Counted from the first letter of the stretch, positions 1-8,447 are shown. The stretch is 34,589 nt of DNA from an uncultured Bacilli bacterium (GCA_944358435.1 CALVRD010000009.1:1-34589), one strand, 5' to 3'. Numbers and translations are program-made. Notes: generated by a model from the sequence alone, not told the origin.

Positions 1-11
1 CTTACATATTA

Positions 12-17
12 ATTATA
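12..17 (-). promoter_or_regulatory. Possible -10 element reading out of the window
   Basis: On the minus strand a perfect TATAAT lies just past the end of the phosphohexomutase gene and points toward position 1. No good -35 is seen at 16-18 bp (the best is a T-rich hexamer). It could drive the next minus-strand gene beyond the window edge. The region is very AT-rich, so chance is a real alternative. Confidence 0.25.
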
Positions 18-79
18 CAACAAACTATGTAAAATAAAAAGACTATTAACAAAATTTACTTTGTCAACAGCCTGAAAGA

Positions 80-100
80 AGTAGTTATTCAATAACTACT
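80..100 (-). terminator. Hairpin overlapping the stop codon of the phosphohexomutase
   Basis: A nearly perfect 10-bp inverted repeat (AGTAGTTATT, one base, then its complement) spans the TAG stop at 96-98. On the minus strand it is followed only by TCTTTC, a poor U-tract. It may be a weak terminator or an mRNA 3' stabilising hairpin at the end of the six-gene operon. Confidence 0.4.
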
Positions 101-1460
101 CCTTTATTAAACTTGTAAATTCTTCTTGAAGTTTTTCTAATCTCTCTTTTGTCTTTGCTTCAAACCTAGCTGTTATATTAGGTCCAGTATTAGAAGCTCT
201 AACTAAAGACCAGCCATCATCAAATAATACTTTTACTCCATCGATTGCTAAGAATTTATAATTCTTTTCTTTAGCATAACTAGCTACCTTATCAACTATT
301 TGGAACTTCTCTGTGTCAGGGCAAGCAAACTTTAACTCTTCTGTTGAATAATACTCATTTATTCCCTCTAATAATTCATCAACATTTTTATCAGTATAAG
401 ATAAAATTTCAAGTAAACGAAGGCCAGCATATAATCCACTATCAAATCCTGGCCATCTGTCTCTAAAATAAACATGTCCCGATAATTCTCCACCAAATGG
501 TAAGTCTGCATCTCTTACCATTGCTTTAGTGTATGAATTACCTGTACGGTAACAAATCCCCCTTCCTCCAAGCTTTTCTATTTCATCACTTAATGACTTA
601 GAACATTTAACATCATATAAGAATTCTTTTTTAGAAACTTTATTAATAATATTTCTAATAATAATAATCATATATTTATCTGTTGCAATATAATTACCAT
701 TATTAGATACTACTCCTATCCGATCACCATCTCCATCAAAAGCTAAACCAATATCAGCATTTACTTCTTTTACCTTAGCTTTTAATTGCTCAAGATTAGC
801 TTCAACACAAGGATCTGGATGATGATTTGGAAAAGTCCCATCACTTACTCCATTAATTACTTCTATATCAATTGGAAACATTTTATATAATTCTTCGGCA
901 ATTATACTTGTCGTACCATTTCCCGGATCAATTACGGCTTTTATTCTTCTTGGACCAAAACTTAAACTATTTTTAAATAAATCCAAATAATCTTCTCTAA
1001 TATCATAATGTTCTATTTTACCTTGTCCAGCTTCAAAAACACCTCTTTTAATAAAAGCTAAAAAATCTTGTATTTCCTGCCCTTTACAATTACCACTCTC
1101 ATCAAAGGCAAATTTAAATCCATTATCATCTTTTGGATTATGTGAAGCAGTAATCATAATACCACTATAAGTATTTAATTTAATACAAGCATAATAATAC
1201 ATTGGTGTAGTACATAAACCTAATGAAATAATATTAATCCCTGTCTCTACTATTCCCGTAGTTAAAGCTTTATAAAGATTTAGACTACTTATCCTATTAT
1301 CATAACCAATCACACAAGTAGTTTTACCTAAACTTTTAATATAACTGCCAAAACCTAAACCAATTGTATAAGCTGTATCTTCATCTAACTCTATTGGATA
1401 AATTCCTCTTATATCATATCCTCTAAAGATATTTTCATTTATATTCTCTTTTATTTTCAT
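96..1460 (-). CDS. Phosphomannomutase/phosphoglucomutase family phosphohexomutase
   Basis: This cytoplasmic alpha-D-phosphohexomutase interconverts hexose 6-phosphate and 1-phosphate and feeds nucleotide-sugar synthesis for envelope glycans. All four family signatures are present: FRGYDIRG near residue 12, the phosphoserine loop TASHNP near 104-109, the metal-binding DGDGDR at 242-247, and the sugar-specificity loop GGELSGH at 323-329. The C-terminal phosphate-binding RASNTGP is at 421-427. The length of 454 residues is normal for the ManB/AlgC branch. The start ATG has GGAGAG six bases upstream. It is the last gene of a minus-strand run. A TATAAT at 1480-1485 may give it a second promoter. 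Phosphomannomutase and phosphoglucomutase activity cannot be told apart from sequence alone. Confidence 0.93.
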   Translation of the reverse strand: MKIKENINENIFRGYDIRGIYPIELDEDTAYTIGLGFGSYIKSLGKTTCVIGYDNRISSLNLYKALTTGIVETGINIISLGLCTTPMYYYACIKLNTYSGIMITASHNPKDDNGFKFAFDESGNCKGQEIQDFLAFIKRGVFEAGQGKIEHYDIREDYLDLFKNSLSFGPRRIKAVIDPGNGTTSIIAEELYKMFPIDIEVINGVSDGTFPNHHPDPCVEANLEQLKAKVKEVNADIGLAFDGDGDRIGVVSNNGNYIATDKYMIIIIRNIINKVSKKEFLYDVKCSKSLSDEIEKLGGRGICYRTGNSYTKAMVRDADLPFGGELSGHVYFRDRWPGFDSGLYAGLRLLEILSYTDKNVDELLEGINEYYSTEELKFACPDTEKFQIVDKVASYAKEKNYKFLAIDGVKVLFDDGWSLVRASNTGPNITARFEAKTKERLEKLQEEFTSLIKE

Positions 1461-1479
1461 ATTACTCTCCTACATTTTC

Positions 1480-1485
1480 ATTATA
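1480..1485 (-). promoter_or_regulatory. Possible internal promoter for the phosphohexomutase gene
   Basis: A perfect TATAAT preceded by TGTG lies 20 bases before the phosphohexomutase ATG. The -35 region is only T-rich. It sits just after an AT-rich hairpin at the end of the upstream gene, so the mutase may be transcribed partly on its own. Confidence 0.35.
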
Positions 1486-1504
1486 CACAAAATTTTTCCA
1501 AAAT

Positions 1505-1533
1505 AAAAGAATACTATTTCATATTCTTTTGTT
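1505..1533 (-). terminator. AT-rich hairpin at the end of the CmpB-type gene
   Basis: On the minus strand, AAAAGAATA and TATTCTTTT form a stem around the stop codon region, followed by ATTTTGG. The stem contains almost no G or C, so it is at best a partial terminator inside the operon. Confidence 0.3.
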
Positions 1534-2227
1534 TAAACTTCAATTTCTTATAAAATTGTTCTCTTAATTTTCTATACTCATTAAATTTATCTCTTGCATT
1601 AGGAAAGGCTTTTAATAATCTCTTAATAAAGAATGAATTTTTACTCAACTCTTCTAATACTTTAGCTTTTACTTCAGCAGTAGAATCTTTTGTATATCTA
1701 GTAAAATTTGTTCTAAACTTAATAACTGTTTTAGCAGATATAGCAAAATCAATTAAAATTATTATAGTTAATACTATAGCTGTTATTAATAAAGCCCTAC
1801 TAGATATCATCTTAAATAGTTTTAAAATAAAGGGATTAATAAATTTAATAACAAATATTCCTGCTACTCCAAACATTATCCCTGTTTCTAAACAAATACG
1901 ACCATTTAAATTAAATTTCTTTTCTGAATAATCCCACCAACGTAATTTAAATAGTTTTTCTAAAATAAAACTTGATAAATACTCTAAAACCATACAACTA
2001 GCCATACTCATAATAAATAAAGCAACTATATCATTACTATATTTATCTAGCATCACAACCATAATCAAGCCACCAAACCCAAAGATTGGTAAATATGGTC
2101 CAATTAAAAATCCTCTATTATAAACCACTTCTTTTTTTACTAAACTAACACATATCGATTCAACAATATATCCAAGTATTGAATATATAAAAAAGACTAA
2201 AAATAATGTTGAATAATTAAATCTCAT
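1514..2227 (-). CDS. CmpB-type putative ABC transporter permease (DUF1113, PF06541-like) membrane protein
   Basis: This is an integral membrane protein of 237 residues with about five hydrophobic segments (roughly 7-28, 43-60, 65-90, 112-135, 140-165) and a basic C-terminal tail. The motif NRGFLIGPYLPIFG near residues 37-50 and the later RWWDYSEKKFNLNGRI are characteristic of the PF06541 group, which is annotated as a putative ABC transporter subunit. No ATPase partner is adjacent and the biochemical role of the family is not established. Its GGAGC ribosome binding site begins right after the stop of the ZIP gene (9-base gap), so the two are translationally close. Family assignment is fairly sure; transport function is only inherited annotation. 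Confidence 0.8.
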   Translation of the reverse strand: MRFNYSTLFLVFFIYSILGYIVESICVSLVKKEVVYNRGFLIGPYLPIFGFGGLIMVVMLDKYSNDIVALFIMSMASCMVLEYLSSFILEKLFKLRWWDYSEKKFNLNGRICLETGIMFGVAGIFVIKFINPFILKLFKMISSRALLITAIVLTIIILIDFAISAKTVIKFRTNFTRYTKDSTAEVKAKVLEELSKNSFFIKRLLKAFPNARDKFNEYRKLREQFYKKLKFKQKNMK

Positions 2228-2236
2228 ATTAGCTCC

Positions 2237-2998
2237 TTATAATAGTGATGATATAAGTAATATCATAATACCTATAGTCATACCAATATAACTAATTTTT
2301 CTATCCTTACTTTCTCTAATTCTTGGAACTAATTCACTAAATGTAATAAATAAAATCATCCCTAATGTTATTGATAATAATGTACCTAATAAGATTGAAT
2401 TAATTACACTTAAGTTTAAGAAAAACATAATTAATCCTCCTAAGAAAGTCGATAAAGCAACAGCACTAATTATAGATAATGTCTTCCAAAAATTCTCATT
2501 ACTTTGATAAAATGTCGCAGCAATTACCATACCTAATGGAATATTATGAAAACCAATTCCTAAAGTTACTGCTAAACCTAATTTTGTATCGCTAAGAATT
2601 GTTCCATAAACAGCCATTCCTTCAATTATATTATGTAAAACTAAAGCAAGAGAAGTTACTACTCCAATATGAATTAAATTTTCTCTTAATTCAGGCTTGC
2701 TTAGATTAGCTTCCTCATTATGATCATGATCAGGAATAAACTTATCTAATAATTTCAAAATAACATATCCAACAATAGAACCTATAATAAATATATAAAT
2801 ATATTTTAATCCTAAATGTTCAATTATTTCTGGTAATAAATCTAAAATACTTAGCATTATCATTACACCTAAAGCTAGTCCTATTGAAAAATCAACTACT
2901 TTTTGCTTTTTCTTTAAAGCAAAGGCAAGTAGTGCTCCAATTAAAATAAATAGTCCAAGTAGTAATGTCGTTAATAATCCAATCTTTGCATTATCCAT
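2237..2998 (-). CDS. ZIP-family divalent metal transporter
   Basis: This 253-residue polytopic protein (about eight membrane segments) has the ZIP signatures HNIIEG (about residues 122-127, TM4) and HNIPLG (about 151-156, TM5). A His/Asp-rich cytoplasmic loop, DHDHNEE, lies near residue 90. It should move Zn, Mn or Fe into the cytoplasm. The TM5 motif is normally HNIPEG; here the metal-binding Glu is Leu, which may alter the binuclear site. The ATG at 2998 is chosen over an in-frame GTG nine bases upstream because GAGGTG is well spaced for the ATG. The uppP stop lies 5 bases upstream. Metal supply in an operon with a Mn-dependent pyrophosphatase is a plausible link, not shown. Confidence 0.88.
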   Translation of the reverse strand: MDNAKIGLLTTLLLGLFILIGALLAFALKKKQKVVDFSIGLALGVMIMLSILDLLPEIIEHLGLKYIYIFIIGSIVGYVILKLLDKFIPDHDHNEEANLSKPELRENLIHIGVVTSLALVLHNIIEGMAVYGTILSDTKLGLAVTLGIGFHNIPLGMVIAATFYQSNENFWKTLSIISAVALSTFLGGLIMFFLNLSVINSILLGTLLSITLGMILFITFSELVPRIRESKDRKISYIGMTIGIMILLISSLL

Positions 2999-3003
2999 TC
3001 TTA

Positions 3004-3819
3004 TCACCTCAAAAATAATACTAAAATAATTATAGCCGCTAAAAGTATACGATAAATCATAAATATTTTAAAATTATGTTTCTGTAAATATTTTAACAAG
3101 AACTTAATACATAGTAAACCAGTTACAAAAGAAATTACAATTCCTAAAATAAATACTTGAATATTTGCAAATATTAATGTCCAAACTGTACTATCTAATA
3201 ATTCTAATAATAAAGCACCGCAAACTACAGGAGCACTTAAATAGAACGAAAATTTAGCTGCATCTTCTCTATTTATTCCTAATAATCTTCCAGCCGCTAT
3301 TGTTGTACCACTACGAGAAAATCCTGGTATAAGAGCAAATACTTGACTACATCCTATTAAGAAAGCATCTTTTATACTCATATCTTTTATACTCTTTTTA
3401 CTCTTACTATAACGATCTGCTAAATAAATAATTATCCCCATTACAGTAAGTGCTAAAGCTATTATTATAAAATTACTACGAATGGCCTTTTCTATTACAT
3501 CTTCAAATAAAACCCCAGCAATCCCAGCAGGAATTGTTGCTAGTACTAAATACCAAAGTATCTTTCCTTGATCATCTTTAACGCCCTTAGTAAAACCTTT
3601 AGTAATCATATCAATAAAGTCTTTAAAGAAAAATACAGCAATTGATAATAAAGTTCCAAAATGTAGTGCTAAATCAAATGTTAAATTTAAATTTTCACTT
3701 AAGCCAGTTCCCATTCCAAATAAATCTCTAAAAATAATTAAATGCGCTGATGAAGATATTGGTAAGAACTCAGCTATACCTTGAATAATTCCTAAAATAA
3801 TAATTGATAATGTTTTCAT
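3004..3819 (-). CDS. uppP: Undecaprenyl-diphosphatase UppP (BacA)
   Basis: UppP is an integral membrane phosphatase that removes a phosphate from undecaprenyl diphosphate on the outer face of the membrane. It regenerates the C55-P carrier used for peptidoglycan and other envelope polymers and often confers bacitracin tolerance. The catalytic motifs are clear: GIAEFLPISSSAH at about 14-26 (Glu17, His26) and PGFSRSGTT at about 165-173 (Ser and Arg). The 271-residue length and about eight membrane segments are normal. The ATG directly abuts the TAG stop of the DUF368 gene, with GGAG inside that gene's end. This zero-base junction implies translational coupling with the putative C55-P flippase. 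Confidence 0.95.
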   Translation of the reverse strand: MKTLSIIILGIIQGIAEFLPISSSAHLIIFRDLFGMGTGLSENLNLTFDLALHFGTLLSIAVFFFKDFIDMITKGFTKGVKDDQGKILWYLVLATIPAGIAGVLFEDVIEKAIRSNFIIIALALTVMGIIIYLADRYSKSKKSIKDMSIKDAFLIGCSQVFALIPGFSRSGTTIAAGRLLGINREDAAKFSFYLSAPVVCGALLLELLDSTVWTLIFANIQVFILGIVISFVTGLLCIKFLLKYLQKHNFKIFMIYRILLAAIIILVLFLR

Positions 3820-4659
3820 CTAATCATCTCCTAACTTATATCCTATAAATGATCCAACAAATAATGTTACTACTCCACCAATAACATGAACAACTGCTAA
3901 CTTAACTGTTGCAACACTCATTATAAGAGCTAAAATACTAGCAAGTACAAATCCAAGTATTGCATAATATGTCGGAATCTCATATTTTGAAAATAAATAT
4001 TCAATAAGCTTTGCTATAAGAAGAATTCCAATTACAATCCCTATTCCAAATGGAACAAGAATAGAAATATTATGACCTAAATTAGAAAAATTAGTTAAAT
4101 CACTTACTGTATTTACTATTGGTTTATAATAACCAATCAACATTAAAACAAATGAACCACTAATTCCTGGAATAACCATTGTAGCAGCTGCAACCATTCC
4201 AACTAATAAAAGTATAAAATAAGTTAAAATAGATGGATTAGCTAAACTTATTTCACTACTTCCACTCTTCATAAAATTCATAATTACTACAATCGCAAAA
4301 GTTAAGATAAATAAACCTATGTTCAAAGGCTTAACTTTTTTCTTTTTTATCTTTTTCGTTAGAAGTGGAACTCCACCTAAAATAAGTCCTACAAAAAATA
4401 ATGTTGTTGGAAATGGAAATTTATTAAGACAAAGACTAATTAGTTTACTCATTAAAAGTATTGATAGTCCTGCTCCTATTAAAAAAGGCATAATAAATAT
4501 TAAACTTTTTTTAGGATCTTTAAAGAAATGACTAATTGAATAAATTAAATCTTCATAAACTCCCATTGTTAAAGCAATTGTTCCACCACTTACTCCTGGT
4601 ATTATATTAGCTATACCAAAAACAACTCCCTTTAACATTAAAATTAAATTTTTTTTCAT
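3820..4659 (-). CDS. popT: DUF368 membrane protein, probable undecaprenyl-phosphate translocase
   Basis: This 279-residue polytopic membrane protein carries the DUF368 signature GIANIIPGVSGGT near the N-terminus and a second inverted-type copy, VIPGISGSFVLM, in the middle. DUF368 proteins (PopT) are reported to return undecaprenyl phosphate from the outer to the inner leaflet. That fits its position immediately before uppP, whose product is the same lipid. The start at 4659 is preferred because AAGGAG lies nine bases upstream. An upstream in-frame TTG at 4680 would put this site inside the gene. The gap to the pyrophosphatase gene is ten bases. Family assignment is strong; substrate is inferred from the family and the neighbour. 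Confidence 0.88.
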   Translation of the reverse strand: MKKNLILMLKGVVFGIANIIPGVSGGTIALTMGVYEDLIYSISHFFKDPKKSLIFIMPFLIGAGLSILLMSKLISLCLNKFPFPTTLFFVGLILGGVPLLTKKIKKKKVKPLNIGLFILTFAIVVIMNFMKSGSSEISLANPSILTYFILLLVGMVAAATMVIPGISGSFVLMLIGYYKPIVNTVSDLTNFSNLGHNISILVPFGIGIVIGILLIAKLIEYLFSKYEIPTYYAILGFVLASILALIMSVATVKLAVVHVIGGVVTLFVGSFIGYKLGDD

Positions 4660-4669
4660 ACTATTCTCC

Positions 4670-6289
4670 TTAATTTTCAAAAATTGGCATAATCATAGGT
4701 ACAACATGTTTTTTACGGGAAACACATCCTGGTAAGAAATACCCTTGTGGAATATTATTAACTCCATAAGCAAGTTCCATTGTATCTTTTCCTCTTGTAT
4801 TAAAGATTACATAACTACCATTTCTAATTATATCAGTAACAAATAGTGCCACTAAATTATAATTATTAGATTCAGATACTCCATCTAAAACATGTACATA
4901 TTCATCCATATCTTGAGCAATTTCTTCAAAATTCATTGTAAAGAATTGTCCTATCGCAAAGTTTTTATCTTCAACTGTATATATTTTAAAGTCATTATAT
5001 AAAACATCCTCTTTAGTCATACCTTCTAATGAAGTTCCTGCTTTCAATAAACTCATCCCATATTTACGATAATCTACTCCTGCTATACTAGCAAGTTCAT
5101 TAACTGCTTCAACATCCCTAGTAGTCGCTGTTGGGCTTTTTAAAATTAATGTATCTGATAAAATTCCTGATAAAAGAGCCCCTGCTATACTTGGAGGAAT
5201 TTCTACTTTTCTTTCTTTATACAATGTATAAACAATTGTACAAGTTGAACCAACTGCCATATTTCTAAAATTAATAGGACTAGTTGTAGTAATACTACCT
5301 AAATTATGATGATCAATAATTTCTAATATATTAGCTTCTTCAATCCCTTCAACACTTTGTAGTTTTTCATTATGATCAACTAAAATTACTTTTTTAGGAT
5401 GTTTTTCAGATAAATCAGTTATTTTTAATAAACCCAAACATTTATTATGACGATCTACAATAGGATAATTTGTATGTTTTAATCTATTATTTATATCAAT
5501 TACATTTGCAACAAATTCTGTATTTTCAAATTTAGTTGGATTATAACTTCTAATCATTGTTTTAATATAGTTTGCTAGACTTACTAATCTTGTAATATGA
5601 TATGTTGTATATGGTGTTCTTATAATATTTACACCATTTTTTCTAGCTATCTCAATATGTTTTTCTTTAATCTCAGAATCTCCTGATAAAATAATTAATT
5701 TTACTCCTGACTCTACGGCATATTCAATAATACTATGACGATCTCCAACTATTAGAATTGTCTCTTTTTTTAGTTTTACATTTTGTAAAAATGTTGTACT
5801 ACGGTAGGCTGCCACTAAAATTTGTCCTAAAATTTCTTCATCAATTCGCAGAATTTCTTCTCCTTTTAAGACATGTAATAAATTATTATAAGATGTATAT
5901 AATGCTTCAGCATTTTCATTAACAATAACATGAGATAAGTCTTTAATTGTAATAAGTCCGACAAAATAGCCTTTCTCATCAACTACTGGTATACCAGTTA
6001 AACCACTTTCTAACATTTTTTGATAACCATTATATATAGAATCATTTTCTTTAATTAAAAAATTCTTATGATAATCAATATCTTTTATTTGTAGTTTTAC
6101 ATCATTTAAATATTCCGGAGTCTTAAGATTAAAATAATCTAAAGCATATTGTGTTTCTTTATTAATATCTCCCAATACTTTAGGAACAGTATTTTCTCCT
6201 AATTTATTTTTTAAATAAGATAATCCAATAGCTGACATTACTGAATCAGAATCTGGTTTCTTATGTCCAAATATATATGTTTTACTCAT
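4670..6289 (-). CDS. Family II manganese-dependent inorganic pyrophosphatase with CBS and DRTGG regulatory domains
   Basis: This soluble enzyme hydrolyses PPi to two Pi. The N-terminal DHH domain starts with GHKKPDSDS (about 8-16). It is split by a regulatory insert of CBS1 (about 70-125), a DRTGG-like region (about 140-250) and CBS2 (about 255-295). The catalytic part resumes with LVDHNE (about 303-308), the DHH triad (326-328) and SDT, and ends in a DHHA2 domain with SRKK before the C-terminus. The 539-residue length matches the CBS-containing subgroup, in which adenine nucleotides bound to the CBS pair tune activity. It is first in the operon, behind the promoter at 6313-6340. PPi is released by polyprenyl and nucleotide-sugar synthesis, which fits the downstream genes. 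Confidence 0.93.
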   Translation of the reverse strand: MSKTYIFGHKKPDSDSVMSAIGLSYLKNKLGENTVPKVLGDINKETQYALDYFNLKTPEYLNDVKLQIKDIDYHKNFLIKENDSIYNGYQKMLESGLTGIPVVDEKGYFVGLITIKDLSHVIVNENAEALYTSYNNLLHVLKGEEILRIDEEILGQILVAAYRSTTFLQNVKLKKETILIVGDRHSIIEYAVESGVKLIILSGDSEIKEKHIEIARKNGVNIIRTPYTTYHITRLVSLANYIKTMIRSYNPTKFENTEFVANVIDINNRLKHTNYPIVDRHNKCLGLLKITDLSEKHPKKVILVDHNEKLQSVEGIEEANILEIIDHHNLGSITTTSPINFRNMAVGSTCTIVYTLYKERKVEIPPSIAGALLSGILSDTLILKSPTATTRDVEAVNELASIAGVDYRKYGMSLLKAGTSLEGMTKEDVLYNDFKIYTVEDKNFAIGQFFTMNFEEIAQDMDEYVHVLDGVSESNNYNLVALFVTDIIRNGSYVIFNTRGKDTMELAYGVNNIPQGYFLPGCVSRKKHVVPMIMPIFEN

Positions 6290-6312
6290 TCTACCACTTC
6301 TTTCTTTTTATG

Positions 6313-6340
6313 ATTTTATCACAAATAGGAAAAATGACAA
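6313..6340 (-). promoter_or_regulatory. Promoter of the pyrophosphatase-DUF368-uppP operon
   Basis: On the minus strand a -35 TTGTCA (6335-6340) is followed after 16 bases by an extended -10, TGA-TAAAAT (6313-6321). The start codon lies about 23 bases downstream. This is the only strong promoter ahead of the six-gene run. Confidence 0.7.
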
Positions 6341-6356
6341 AATAAAATTTTATTTT
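6339..6356. repeat. 18-bp A/T-only palindrome
   Basis: A perfect palindrome made only of A and T (AAAATAAAATTTTATTTT) lies between the HD-domain gene and the promoter of the pyrophosphatase operon, and it abuts the -35 box. It could be a weak terminator for the HD gene or an UP-like element. Composition alone could also produce it. Confidence 0.4.
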
Positions 6357-6370
6357 TTTTATTTATTCTC

Positions 6371-6859
6371 TTAATACATAAAGAATAACATATATAAAGA
6401 TATTAGTGCTGTCTTACAATACCTTGGAATACATTTTCCTCTTTCATAAATAGATGCTACATCATCAACAATATCTACTATCCAACTTTCTAAATACTTT
6501 GGTGGTGTAAATGTAATAGGAAACATATGTGTCTTAATAATATCTATTTGTTTCTCACTTAAATGTATAATTTTACTTGCATTTTCTACTGCTCTTTCTG
6601 GATGTTGTCTAAGTTTCGCAATTGGATTTTTATTATCTACTTCATTACTAAAGAAATCATGTAATAAAGCAGCCTCAGTTGTCTCTTTATAATCTAATTT
6701 TAAAACTTTAGTTATTATATATGAATAATATGCCACTCTTAATGAATGTTCATATCTTGTAATACCATGATGTTTTATTTCTTTTAACTTTTGATATTCA
6801 TCACATGACATAATAAAATTTACTAACTTACAAAATTCTCGGTTATTGAAATTAGCCAT
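6371..6859 (-). CDS. HD-domain phosphohydrolase
   Basis: This small cytoplasmic protein of 162 residues has an HD metal-binding fold: His38 in RYEHS, His67-Asp68 in LLHDFF, His111 in KTHMFP, and downstream Asp residues in IVDIVDD (about 128-133). The stretch around GITRYEHSLRVAYYSY and the HPE..VENA region resemble a conserved Firmicutes group of stand-alone HD hydrolases. Members of the wider family act on phosphomonoesters or nucleotides, but the substrate here is unknown. An AGAGGTG site precedes the ATG. It follows dnaB with a 127-base gap that contains its own extended -10, so it may be expressed separately. Confidence 0.8.
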   Translation of the reverse strand: MANFNNREFCKLVNFIMSCDEYQKLKEIKHHGITRYEHSLRVAYYSYIITKVLKLDYKETTEAALLHDFFSNEVDNKNPIAKLRQHPERAVENASKIIHLSEKQIDIIKTHMFPITFTPPKYLESWIVDIVDDVASIYERGKCIPRYCKTALISLYMLFFMY

Positions 6860-6890
6860 ACTTCACCTCTTATTCTTATCACACTATTCA

Positions 6891-6899
6891 ATATTAACA
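6891..6899 (-). promoter_or_regulatory. Extended -10 promoter of the HD-domain gene
   Basis: TGT-TAATAT lies about 32 bases before the HD-domain ATG on the minus strand. The -35 is weak (T-rich), so the extended TG would carry recognition. Moderately supported. Confidence 0.4.
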
Positions 6900-6986
6900 T
6901 ACTTTTTTATTATTAAAAAGAGTATTTATTTATTTTTAGCAGTTTGACAATTCTAAATAGTAATAATTTATTTATAATGTCAATTA

Positions 6987-8303
6987 TTAAACAAGACCCG
7001 CTAAAATTTCTTCCATTTCCTTAGTCTCTTCTTCCGTAGCATCTTCTGCATCCGGATCCATATTAAACCATGATGGTAGTTTGGAATCATCTTTCTTAGG
7101 AGTTTGTGTTTTTACATGTTCTTTAGCTTTCTTTGTCTCCATTAACTTCTTTAATTTCTTATGTTCTTTTTCAGTTATTTTCATAGCTTCTTCTACTGTC
7201 TCAATATTAAGTCTTTTCCATTGACCAGCAATAGCTTCAACATACCCTTTTGTTAATTGTTCATTATTTATCTTTAAAACGTATGATATCAAAACATTAA
7301 CAACTCCAGGGTTCAATTTTTGATCAACTAACAGATTTTCAATTAATCTCTTATCTCTATCAGTTGGCTCTGCCCCCTTATATCTAGCCCTTAACAATTG
7401 ATAAGGATTAATATTTTCAAAAGTATAAACCATTTTTGCCCATTTAGAATTATCTCCCAGTGGTTTCTTCAAATAATCAGGCTGTTTATTATAAATTAAA
7501 GTTGGAAGAGCCCCATTATTATCAAATTGATAATAATCTCTACAGCTCTTACGTAATAGCATTTTATCAATCATTCCTTTTTCATTTAAAGCATTTCTAA
7601 CTAATCCTTGCATATCTAAGGTATTTAAATTATATGCAAAACTTAAAGCATTAATTAAGTCTTTTGTTTCATTTGAAAAACATTTCTCATTTAATTGCTC
7701 TTTTGGGAGACTCTCAATTAGTAGATTAAAATCTATTCCCTTATTAATTAATATGTTATTAGAATCTCTCTTAGTAATATCTCCTTCTATTTCTAATATT
7801 GATCCTTTTACAGATGTAAACACTTCATTAAAACTACAAGTTACATCTTCGTAATCTTTTAAGTTAATCCGGGGTATTTTATAGTAATTAAGAATTTTTT
7901 CGTATTCTTTTTTTCCTAAATTATTATACAAAACTACATTTAAAATTGGATGATTAAAAAACTCATTTGCTGAAAGCGGTGAATATATTAAGTAAGCATA
8001 ATGATTTACACTTCCCTTTTTTATATAGCTTTTAAGTAATCCAGCAGCTTCTAATTTTTCTCTCGCAATAACAATATCTTCTAGCTTCAACTGCATTGTT
8101 GCCATTAAATGATGATGCGTAAGCTCTTCACTCATTAATTCTAATTTATCTAAATCATCTAATAAAGTTAGATACAATGAAACAGCTGTATAACCAATTA
8201 TTGGTTGATACAATCGACTAATTAATTTACTATCACTATCACTTAAAATTGTCTTATTTATAACCGTATAAGTATCAGCTGGTAAAATTGTTAAATTCTT
8301 CAT
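6987..8303 (-). CDS. dnaB: Firmicutes-type replication initiation and membrane attachment protein DnaB
   Basis: This is the helicase-loading protein DnaB of Bacilli, not the replicative helicase. With DnaD and DnaI it places the replicative helicase on DnaA-opened origins or on stalled forks. The N-terminal domain begins with LPADTYTV and continues with LISRLYQPIIGYTAVSLYL, a family hallmark. The C-terminal third (YTFENINPYQLLRARYKG onward) is a DnaD/DnaB DNA-binding domain, followed by a Lys-rich linker and an acidic tail (DPDAEDATEEE). The length of about 438 residues is normal. The ATG at 8303 fits the AGGTG site best; an ATG two codons earlier is possible. The usual partner dnaI does not follow; an HD-domain gene occupies that place. 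Confidence 0.88.
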   Translation of the reverse strand: MKNLTILPADTYTVINKTILSDSDSKLISRLYQPIIGYTAVSLYLTLLDDLDKLELMSEELTHHHLMATMQLKLEDIVIAREKLEAAGLLKSYIKKGSVNHYAYLIYSPLSANEFFNHPILNVVLYNNLGKKEYEKILNYYKIPRINLKDYEDVTCSFNEVFTSVKGSILEIEGDITKRDSNNILINKGIDFNLLIESLPKEQLNEKCFSNETKDLINALSFAYNLNTLDMQGLVRNALNEKGMIDKMLLRKSCRDYYQFDNNGALPTLIYNKQPDYLKKPLGDNSKWAKMVYTFENINPYQLLRARYKGAEPTDRDKRLIENLLVDQKLNPGVVNVLISYVLKINNEQLTKGYVEAIAGQWKRLNIETVEEAMKITEKEHKKLKKLMETKKAKEHVKTQTPKKDDSKLPSWFNMDPDAEDATEEETKEMEEILAGLV

Positions 8304-8401
8304 AAACATCACCTACAACTATAAGAAATTATTAATTTTTATAGTCAAATATTCTACTTAAATTTTCTCTTCTAATGACACTTTTCTAAATATTCATTAC
8401 T

Positions 8402-8430
8402 ATTCTAACCGGATTACTAATATCCGTCAA
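8402..8430 (-). promoter_or_regulatory. Promoter of dnaB
   Basis: On the minus strand TTGACG (8425-8430) and TAGAAT (8402-8407) are separated by exactly 17 bases. The spacer holds a short GGAT/ATCC inverted repeat that could be an operator. The leader to the dnaB start is about 90 bases with no recognised element. Confidence 0.7.
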
Positions 8431-8447
8431 TAGTTCAAACTACAAAA

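Noticed and set aside
4319-4531. Plus-strand open frame opposite the DUF368 gene
   Set aside because: It lies wholly inside a well-supported minus-strand gene, is low complexity, and has no ribosome binding site or family match. The same applies to the other opposite-strand frames (for example 18352-18537, 18823-19038, 20515-20775, 22541-22852, 22997-23203, 28528-28734, 29219-29416, 29978-30181 and 33265-33462).
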